Source: DUTS01 sp050951605 (lineage in GTDB: Bacteria; Bacillota; Peptococcia; DRI-13; DTU073). From it: a stretch of DNA of 64,000 bases. The position numbers and the translations under genes were made by a program. Of this stretch, positions 58,397 to 64,000 are shown in pieces. The stretch lies in NCBI GenBank assembly GCA_050951605.1, contig JBMNJJ010000002.1:372001-436000 (forward strand), given 5' to 3'. The notes under the pieces are model-generated. The model searched no databases and was not told the DNA's origin. It saw only the letters and a list, made by a program, of their open reading frames with translations. Each line of letters opens with the position of its first letter. Positions within the stretch are counted from its first letter, which is position 1.

Positions 58397-59317
58397 GTGA
58401 AGTTTACGGGAATTATCATCAAGGGCTATAGTGGTTTTTATTATGTGCTTGAAGAAAACATTAGTCCGGGGGAGCATGGTACAGAAGAAAAGAAGATTTG
58501 GGAATGTTCTTTACGGGGAAAGCTTCGTCTGAAAAAGCAAACCTTTTTTCCGGGGGATCGCGTAATTTGCACAAAAATAAATGAAGAAAAAGAGACAGCA
58601 GTTTTAGAAGAAGTTTTGCCTCGTCGTACAGAATTATCCAGACCATCTGTGGCTAATGTTGATCAGGTGTTAATTATAACGGCTTTAGCCAAACCGGAAC
58701 CTGATTTGCAACTTTTAGATAGAATTATGATTATGGCTGTATATCATGGCGTAAATCCGCTTCTTTGCTTTAATAAGGCTGACCTTGTTACTTCACAACA
58801 AGTAGTAGATTTAACGAAAAAATATTCACAAACAGGTTATCCTGTTATAGTGAGCAGTGCTGTTAAAGGTTGGGGGTTAAAGGAATTAAAAGCATTATTA
58901 CAGCATAAAGTTTCTGTTTTAGCAGGACCGTCAGGTGTAGGAAAATCAAGTTTAATGAATTCTTTAGAAAAACAATTTTCTCTGCTTACGGGTGAGGTTA
59001 GTAAAAAAGTTAATCGAGGGAGGCATACGACTAGGCATGTAGAATTACTACCTCTTTCCGGTGGTGGTTTGTTAGCTGATACCCCCGGTTTTAGTAGGTT
59101 GTATTTACCTCGTGCCATAAAGAGAGAAGATTTGAGCAGCTATTATCCGGATTTTCTTCTTTACCAAGACTCTTGTAAGTTTAAAACATGTTTACATCGT
59201 GAAGAACCGGGTTGTGGTGTTAGGGCAGCGGTAGAGCAAGGATTGCTTGATGAGGGCAGGTATAAGCGCTATCTTAAGATCTTGACAGAAGTTATTGCTG
59301 AAGAAGGGAGATATTAG
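58397..59317 (+). CDS. rsgA: Small ribosomal subunit biogenesis GTPase RsgA
   Basis: Circularly permuted GTPase for late 30S assembly. An N-terminal OB domain (GDRVICTKINEEKETAVLEEVLPR) precedes NKADL (G4), GPSGVGKSSLMNSL (G1) and DTPGF (G3). A C-terminal zinc site CKFKTCLHREEPGC follows. Length is 306. GTG 58397 follows GAGGAGG. It stands in the usual prkC-rsgA-rpe order. Confidence 0.97.
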   Translation: MKFTGIIIKGYSGFYYVLEENISPGEHGTEEKKIWECSLRGKLRLKKQTFFPGDRVICTKINEEKETAVLEEVLPRRTELSRPSVANVDQVLIITALAKPEPDLQLLDRIMIMAVYHGVNPLLCFNKADLVTSQQVVDLTKKYSQTGYPVIVSSAVKGWGLKELKALLQHKVSVLAGPSGVGKSSLMNSLEKQFSLLTGEVSKKVNRGRHTTRHVELLPLSGGGLLADTPGFSRLYLPRAIKREDLSSYYPDFLLYQDSCKFKTCLHREEPGCGVRAAVEQGLLDEGRYKRYLKILTEVIAEEGRY

Positions 59318-59318
59318 C

Positions 59319-59972
59319 ATGGTTTTATTAGCAACATCAATTTTGTCAGCTGATTTTAGTCAATTAGGAAAGTCTGTAGCTTATGTAGAAAAGGCAGGTG
59401 CTCATTGGATACATCTTGATGTGATGGATGGTCATTTTGTACCTAATCTTACTATTGGACCTGTAGTGATTAAAGCATTACGACCACAAAGTCAGCTTTT
59501 ATTTGATGCGCATCTGATGATTGAGAATCCGGAACTTTATTTGCGAGATTTTCGGAGAGCAGGTGCTGATTTAATTACAGTACATGCGGAAGCTTGTCCT
59601 CATTTGCATCGTACGGTGCAGATGATTAAGGATTTGGGGGCAAAAGTAGGGGTAGCATTAAATCCTCATACTCCTTTACAGGTAATTAAATATCTATTGG
59701 AAGATTTGGATTTAGTTCTTTTAATGACGGTTAATCCCGGCTTTGGCGGACAACGTTTTATTCCTGCTGTTTTGCCTAAAATAAATCTGCTAAAACAATG
59801 GGCTTTAGAAAGGAATCCCAATTTATATATTCAGGTGGATGGGGGTATTAATCGCGAGACAGCTCCTTTAGTAGTAAGGGCGGGAGCTAATGTACTTGTT
59901 GCCGGCTCCGCAGTGTTTAATAATCCGGATCCGGCACAGGCTGTAGCTAAATTATTAGAGTCATACGAATAA
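59319..59972 (+). CDS. rpe: Ribulose-phosphate 3-epimerase
   Basis: Pentose-phosphate enzyme interconverting ribulose-5-P and xylulose-5-P. Motifs: ATSILSADFSQLG, HLDVMDGHFVPNLTIGP, DAHLMIENP, LMTVNPGFGGQRFIP and VDGGINRETAPLVVRAGANVLVAGSAVF (cited as the C-terminal phosphate site). ATG 59319 is chosen with GAAGGGAG upstream (217 aa); the frame upstream overlaps rsgA. Confidence 0.97.
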   Translation: MVLLATSILSADFSQLGKSVAYVEKAGAHWIHLDVMDGHFVPNLTIGPVVIKALRPQSQLLFDAHLMIENPELYLRDFRRAGADLITVHAEACPHLHRTVQMIKDLGAKVGVALNPHTPLQVIKYLLEDLDLVLLMTVNPGFGGQRFIPAVLPKINLLKQWALERNPNLYIQVDGGINRETAPLVVRAGANVLVAGSAVFNNPDPAQAVAKLLESYE

Positions 59973-59997
59973 GCCGCCTGTGGCGGCTGTTGTTTTT
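59972..59997 (+). terminator. Hairpin after rpe, weak terminator
   Basis: AGCCGCC (59972-59978) pairs with GGCGGCT (59982-59988), followed by GTTGTTTTT. The stem starts on the last base of the rpe stop codon. The T run is interrupted, so some read-through to thiN is likely. Confidence 0.65.
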
Positions 59998-60026
59998 ACA
60001 AGAAAATATGAAAAGGGAAGGGTTAT

Positions 60027-60713
60027 GTGTTGAAGGAATTAAATATGCCTAAATGTGTTATTGTTTCCGGTGGTTTATTAGAAGATGATGTTTATCATCG
60101 GCAAATATTGCAGGAAGCAGAAATGGTTATTTGTGCTGATAGTGGGGCGAGACATGCACTAAGACTGGGGATAACACCTAATTTTGTCGTGGGTGATTTA
60201 GATTCTTTAGCCGAAGCAGAAAGAAAAGAATTAAAAATGCGTGGGGTAAAATTTATTAAATATCCGTGCGAAAAAGATTATGCGGATACTTTTTATGCTT
60301 TGTTAAAAGCATTGGAATTAGGATATCATCAAATTGTTCTGGTAGCTTGTTTAGGGGAAAGATTTGACCATGCTTTGTCTAATATAATGTTATTGGCTTT
60401 ACCTCAAGTGAGGAACTTAGATGTTCGTATTTTAGAGCCTTATCAGGAAATATTTTTAGTTAAACCAAAGATGAAAATAATAGGACAGAAGGGAGAAACT
60501 ATCTCTCTTTTACCTTTAAGTGATGAAGTAACAGGGATAACTACTTCCGGTTTATATTATCAGGTTCCTGAGGGGAAGTTTACGATGGGCTTTCCGCTGG
60601 GTGTCAGTAATGTTTTTATTGATGAAGTAGTGGACCTTTCTTTAGAGAAAGGTCTGTTATTGGCTATTCATGTTAAAAAAGAAGAAAGCGGGAATTTCCG
60701 CTTTCTTTTGTGA
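60027..60713 (+). CDS. thiN: Thiamine pyrophosphokinase
   Basis: Converts thiamine to thiamine diphosphate. Typical segments are VICADSGARHALRLGITPNFVVGDLDSL, KYPCEKDYADTFYALLKALE and LGERFDHALSNIMLL (cited as motifs), with the C-terminal beta domain including SLLPLSDEVTGITTSGLYY and GFPLGVSN. Length is up to 228. GTG 60027 follows AAGGGAAGGG; ATG 60045 is an alternative. Its last codons form a terminator hairpin. Confidence 0.94.
   Translation: MLKELNMPKCVIVSGGLLEDDVYHRQILQEAEMVICADSGARHALRLGITPNFVVGDLDSLAEAERKELKMRGVKFIKYPCEKDYADTFYALLKALELGYHQIVLVACLGERFDHALSNIMLLALPQVRNLDVRILEPYQEIFLVKPKMKIIGQKGETISLLPLSDEVTGITTSGLYYQVPEGKFTMGFPLGVSNVFIDEVVDLSLEKGLLLAIHVKKEESGNFRFLL
60684..60709 (+). terminator. 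Terminator inside the 3' end of thiN
   Basis: GAAAGCGG (60684-60691) pairs with CCGCTTTC (60698-60705), then TTTTG. It lies wholly in the last codons of thiN (KESGNFRFLL), ahead of the TGA. Confidence 0.72.
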
Positions 60714-60870
60714 ACCTCATATGACTAAAGTCACGTGCTTCTAATCTCACGATTAGATTTTCCTGCTTAATCGTCCTCGTAACCTACTAACTCCACAGGC
60801 GTAAATTTGGATAGTTCCTACCCTATATTCGTCACTTACTCACCACTGAAGTCACGAGAATATGTGACGA
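60711..60870 (-). mobile_element. IS200/IS605-type end remnant (TnpB 3' tail, right-end hairpin; omega-RNA-like)
   Basis: Read on the minus strand, the segment ends with GATTAGAAGCACGTGACTTT then AGTCATATGAGGTTCAC, which has the form of an IS200/IS605 right end (GAAGC, imperfect palindrome around TTTAGT, then GTTCAC). Just before it are a TCTAATC/GATTAGA stem and an open piece SKFTPVELVGYEDD-stop resembling the TPVE tail of TnpB; an in-frame TAG precedes it. A second similar palindrome, CTCGTGACTTCAGTGGTGAG, marks the other side. No tnpA or tnpB is left. It may be a remnant or a short non-autonomous derivative. Confidence 0.62.
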
Positions 60871-60889
60871 TATTTTTCAAGTTTTGTTG

Positions 60890-61081
60890 TTAAATAGTCC
60901 GTTTAACTTTACCGGAACGGAGGCAGCGTGTACATACTTTTAGTTTTACCGGTGTTCCCTTGATTGTGGTTCTGACTGTTTGTAAGTTGGGAGCCCAAGT
61001 CTTCTTGGAACGCCTATGCGAATGGCTGACTTTCATTCCTGTGAGTTTGCCTTTATCACAAATATCGCATTTATTAGCCAT
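60890..61081 (-). CDS. rpmB: 50S ribosomal protein L28
   Basis: A 63-residue L28 with an N-terminal zinc ribbon (CDICDKGK and a later CTRCLRSGKV, a C+ form) and the conserved SHSHRRSKKTWAPNLQTV. It is transcribed against its neighbours, as is common next to thiN in Firmicutes. AAGGAGGTGGATTAA precedes ATG. Confidence 0.97.
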   Translation of the reverse strand: MANKCDICDKGKLTGMKVSHSHRRSKKTWAPNLQTVRTTIKGTPVKLKVCTRCLRSGKVKRTI

Positions 61082-61204
61082 TTAATCCACCTCCTTAAGT
61101 TCATCACTTTGTTATTTTATCAAAAACAGATGGGGAAGGCAAGAGAAAAACAATTCATACTTATATTTTCTATTCCTAATATATAAGAAAGAGGTGGTAT
61201 ATTT

Positions 61205-62194
61205 ATGAAAAAAACGGTATTACAGGTTTTGCTCGAACACAAAGGTGAATATGTTTCCGGAGAAGAGATTAGTGACCTTCTTCAAGTAAGTAGGACAGCC
61301 GTTTGGAAACATATCCGGGGTTTAAAAGAAGCCGGTTATAAGATTACTTCTTCTCCCGGAAAAGGTTATTGCCTTCTGGAAAGACCGGACTTGCTTATTC
61401 CGATGGAAATTAAGACAGGATTACAAACGGAGTTTTTAGGGCAGAAATTGCTCTGTTATTCTACACTTGATTCAACAAATGAAGCAGCCAAAAGGGAGGC
61501 TTTAGCAGGTGCTCCGGAAGGTACAATAGTTGTAGCTGAACAACAAGAACAGGGGAGAGGCAGACTTGAGCGAAATTGGTTTTCTCCCCCGGAGTTAGGG
61601 CTATGGTTTTCGGTGATTTTGCGTCCCAAAATAGATTTAGCTCAGGCTTCTCAGTTAACTTTTGTTAGTGCTGTAGCAGTTTGTAAGGCTTTAAGGACAG
61701 TAACCGGGTTGCCGCTGATGATTAAATGGCCTAATGACCTATTATATAAAGGTAAAAAGTTATGTGGAATTCTGACTGAGTTAGGTGCAGAAATTGAGGA
61801 AATTAATTATCTTGTGATAGGGATAGGGCTTAATGTTAACCAACAGGAAAAAGATTTTCCGCCTGAAATAAGGAAGACCGCTTCTTCGTTAGCTTTAGCT
61901 ACAGGACGTTCTTGGCAGAGAGCTGAACTTTTACGTCAGATCTTAGAAGAATATGAAAAACAGTATGAAATTTATTTAACGAAAGGATTTGAGCAAACAC
62001 TATTATTTTGGCGAGAACTTAATGTAACTTTAGGCAAAGAGGTGATGGTTAGTACTAGAGAGGAAAGTTTTACCGGAATAGCTGAAGACATTAATGAAGA
62101 TGGCTGTTTGTTAGTACGCAGAGATTCCGGAGAGCTGGAGATCTTAATAGCGGGGGATGTTAGTTTGCGGGGCAGCTTTCCTAGTAGAGATTAG
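61205..62194 (+). CDS. birA: Bifunctional biotin-protein ligase/biotin operon repressor BirA
   Basis: A 329-residue two-role protein. The N-terminal winged helix (GEEISDLLQVSRTAVWKHIRGLKEAGY, cited as residues 19-45) binds DNA. The ligase domain has YSTLDSTNEAAKR, EQQEQGRGRLERNWFSPP, KWPNDLLYKGKKLCGILTE and the C-terminal beta domain. It attaches biotin to carboxylases. The gene lies before a methylmalonyl-CoA mutase gene, whose pathway often uses a biotin carboxylase, so the neighbourhood is sensible. No bio-operator dyad is seen here. Confidence 0.95.
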   Translation: MKKTVLQVLLEHKGEYVSGEEISDLLQVSRTAVWKHIRGLKEAGYKITSSPGKGYCLLERPDLLIPMEIKTGLQTEFLGQKLLCYSTLDSTNEAAKREALAGAPEGTIVVAEQQEQGRGRLERNWFSPPELGLWFSVILRPKIDLAQASQLTFVSAVAVCKALRTVTGLPLMIKWPNDLLYKGKKLCGILTELGAEIEEINYLVIGIGLNVNQQEKDFPPEIRKTASSLALATGRSWQRAELLRQILEEYEKQYEIYLTKGFEQTLLFWRELNVTLGKEVMVSTREESFTGIAEDINEDGCLLVRRDSGELEILIAGDVSLRGSFPSRD

Positions 62195-62249
62195 AATATT
62201 GTATACTTGCAGGAAAAGTCAGAGATTATCTGGTAAATGAAAAAAGTAT

Positions 62250-62258
62250 TGATATAAT
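62250..62258 (+). promoter_or_regulatory. Extended -10 promoter of the mutase gene
   Basis: TGATATAAT is a perfect extended -10 about 67 bp before the mutase start, in the 130-bp gap after birA. No good -35 is seen. The leader has no obvious riboswitch. Confidence 0.5.
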
Positions 62259-62324
62259 ATAAAAGGAAAACCGGAACATACCCGGGAGATAATTTGAAGC
62301 GAAACATAGGGAAGGAGCAGTACT

Positions 62325-64000
62325 ATGTGGGAAAAAGAAAAATTAAAAAAACTGAAAGAAGCCAAAGATAATTGGGAAAACGGAACAGTTAAAAAAGCTT
62401 TGGCTAGGTTTAAAGAACGTCAAGCAGAATTTACTACCGGTTCTGATATTCCCGTGGAACGTCTATATACTCCTTTAGAGATTCAAGATTTTGATTATGA
62501 AAAGGATTTAGGGTTTGCCGGTGAATATCCTTTTACGCGAGGGGTTCAGCCGACGATGTATCGCGGACGACTTTGGACGATGAGACAATATGCCGGTTTT
62601 GCTACAGCAGAGGAGTCTAATCAGCGTTATAAATATTTATTAGAACAGGGGCAAACAGGTCTTTCCGTGGCTTTTGATTTACCGACACAAATAGGTTATG
62701 ACTCTGATGACCCTATCGCCCAAGGGGAAGTAGGGAAAGTTGGGGTAGCTATTGATTCCTTAGCTGATATGGAAGTGCTTTTTAAGGAGATTCCTTTGGA
62801 TAAAGTAAGTACATCCATGACGATTAATGCACCGGCGGCGCTTCTTTTAGCGATGTATATTGTAGTTGCCGAAAAGCAAGGTGTAAATATTGCTGAGCTT
62901 AGAGGAACTATTCAAAACGATATTCTCAAAGAATATTCAGCTCGCGGAACTTATATTTTTCCACCAGCTCCTTCGATGAGATTGATTACTAATATTTTTG
63001 AATTTTGTGCTGAACATATTCCCCAATGGAATACTATTTCTATTTCCGGCTATCATATACGGGAAGCCGGGGCTACAGCTGTACAAGAAGTAGCGTTTAC
63101 TCTGGCCGATGGTATTGCTTATGTGGAAGCAGCACTTGAAGCGGGGATGGATGTAGATGACTTTGCAGGGCGGCTTTCCTTTTTCTTTAATGCTCATAAT
63201 GACCTTTTTGAAGAAATAGCTAAATTTAGGGCTGCACGTAAAGTTTGGGCTAAGGTCATGAAAGAACGTTTTCGGGCCAAAAACCCTCGTTCTTGGAAGT
63301 TGCGTTTTCATACCCAAACAGCCGGTTCGACTTTAACAGCACAACAGCCGGATAATAATATTGTGCGGGTAGCGGTCCAGACTCTTGCCGCTGTTTTAGG
63401 TGGAACACAATCTTTACATACCAATTCACGCGATGAAGCTTTAGCCTTACCATCAGAAGACTCTGTACGGATTGCTTTGCGGACACAGCAGATTGTAGCT
63501 TATGAATCAGGAGTTAGTGAAACGGTAGATCCTTTAGCAGGTTCTTATTATATAGAAAAATTGACTTTGGAAATTGAAAAGCGGGTACTTGCTTATTTGG
63601 AAAAGATAGATGTTTTAGGTGGTGCAGTAAGGGCTATTGAGCAAGGGTATATTCAGAAAGAAATCGCAGACAGTGCCTATGCTTATCAGAAGGAAATTGA
63701 AGCAGGTGAACGAATTGTGGTAGGTCTTAACAAATTTCAGATGGAAGAGACAGCGAGAAAAGAAGACCTTTTGCGTGTGGATCCTGCTGTAGGTACAGCA
63801 CAAATTAAAAGATTACAGAAATTGAAGGAGTCGCGTGATAATGTTGCGGTACAGAACAGTCTTACAGAATTACGTCAAGCTGCTCAAGCTGAGGTAAACC
63901 TCATGCCCTATCTACTTACAGCAGTTCGTGCTTATGCTACTGAAGGAGAAATTTGCCATATTTTACGTGAGGTTTTTGGTGAATATAGACCTGTGGAGAT
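62325..64000 (+). CDS. Methylmalonyl-CoA mutase large-chain type, cut by the window end
   Basis: ATG 62325 (GGGAAGGAGCAG upstream) opens a frame with no stop through base 64000, at least 558 residues. It begins MWEKEKLKKLKEAKDNWENG. Family motifs are ERLYTPLEIQDFDYEKDLGF, PFTRGVQPTMYRGRLWTMRQ, TGLSVAFDLPTQIGYDSDDP, RGTIQNDILKEY and the substrate-site stretch RISGYHIREAGATAVQE-like (here ISISGYHIREAGATAVQE). This is the TIM-barrel catalytic part of the B12 enzyme that isomerises succinyl-CoA and methylmalonyl-CoA. The cobalamin domain is not seen and may be a separate small subunit beyond the window. Confidence 0.95.
   Translation, partial: MWEKEKLKKLKEAKDNWENGTVKKALARFKERQAEFTTGSDIPVERLYTPLEIQDFDYEKDLGFAGEYPFTRGVQPTMYRGRLWTMRQYAGFATAEESNQRYKYLLEQGQTGLSVAFDLPTQIGYDSDDPIAQGEVGKVGVAIDSLADMEVLFKEIPLDKVSTSMTINAPAALLLAMYIVVAEKQGVNIAELRGTIQNDILKEYSARGTYIFPPAPSMRLITNIFEFCAEHIPQWNTISISGYHIREAGATAVQEVAFTLADGIAYVEAALEAGMDVDDFAGRLSFFFNAHNDLFEEIAKFRAARKVWAKVMKERFRAKNPRSWKLRFHTQTAGSTLTAQQPDNNIVRVAVQTLAAVLGGTQSLHTNSRDEALALPSEDSVRIALRTQQIVAYESGVSETVDPLAGSYYIEKLTLEIEKRVLAYLEKIDVLGGAVRAIEQGYIQKEIADSAYAYQKEIEAGERIVVGLNKFQMEETARKEDLLRVDPAVGTAQIKRLQKLKESRDNVAVQNSLTELRQAAQAEVNLMPYLLTAVRAYATEGEICHILREVFGEYRPVE

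Noticed and set aside
62937..63803. Minus-strand frames near the window end
   Set aside because: They lie antisense to the mutase gene, whose plus-strand frame is open and family-typical throughout.

Overview
The window reads as one continuous, AT-rich chromosomal segment of an anaerobic, endospore-forming Gram-positive bacterium, most like the Clostridia/Peptococcaceae. The evidence is the order murB-murA-divIB-ftsZ-spoIIGA-sigE-sigG, SepF and DivIVA next to each other, diaminopimelate synthesis through LL-DAP aminotransferase, a strictly anaerobic class III ribonucleotide reductase, a tRNA-Ile T-box ahead of ileS, and abundant TTG/GTG starts with strong Shine-Dalgarno sequences. Species cannot be fixed from the sequence alone.

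Layout. 0-7.1 kb: end of murB, murA, divIB, ftsZ (no ftsA between them), the sporulation genes spoIIGA/sigE and sigG around an ArgA-like acetyltransferase, and a YlmC/YmxH protein. 7.1-11.3 kb: nrdR-nrdD-nrdG behind a promoter carrying two NrdR-box-like sites; nrdD carries a 335-residue intein. 11.3-15.8 kb: an accessory stretch with two cysteine-rich proteins, an HMA-like protein, a secreted CAP protein, an orphan ORF and a duplicated ~391-bp inverted-repeat-rich element. 15.8-25 kb: pgeF, an HlyD-like membrane protein, yggS, sepF, proC, divIVA, yggU, T-box/ileS and a BaiN-like flavoprotein. 25-33 kb: a hypothetical minus-strand gene, the glycine cleavage operon gcvT-H-PA-PB, a degenerate HAD-like protein, and an ACT protein with a DUF711 protein. 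33-47 kb: lspA, an RluD-family gene, pyrR, rqcH (minus), a P-type Ca2+ ATPase, dapF-dapL, yicC-remA-gmk-rpoZ-coaBC-metK. 47.1-48.1 kb: an exact 309-bp tandem array. 48.1-60.7 kb: priA-def-fmt, DUF116, zinc protease, rsmB-rlmN-stp-prkC-rsgA-rpe-thiN. 60.7-64 kb: an IS200/IS605-type end remnant, rpmB (minus), birA, and the start of a methylmalonyl-CoA mutase that runs off the window.

Most of the window is conserved housekeeping. Division (FtsZ, SepF, DivIVA, DivIB), peptidoglycan precursors (MurA, DapF/DapL) and early sporulation sigma factors sit together. The priA-to-thiN block is the usual Firmicute cluster for replication restart, N-terminal formylation/deformylation, rRNA modification and PASTA-kinase signalling. 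Several regulatory sites can be read directly: a spoIIG-type promoter with a 21-bp spacer, a sigma-F-like promoter before sigG, paired NrdR boxes, an ARG-box-like dyad before the acetyltransferase, and the T-box.

The most unusual material is a pair of non-coding repeat arrays 32 kb apart (14,975-15,745 and 47,141-48,102). Their middles differ. They share terminal inverted repeats, a linker, an internal-loop motif and a nested rod-like folding pattern that covers the whole unit. They look like two branches of one structured element class that I cannot assign to a known family. Whether they are RNA genes or mobile hairpin elements is open.
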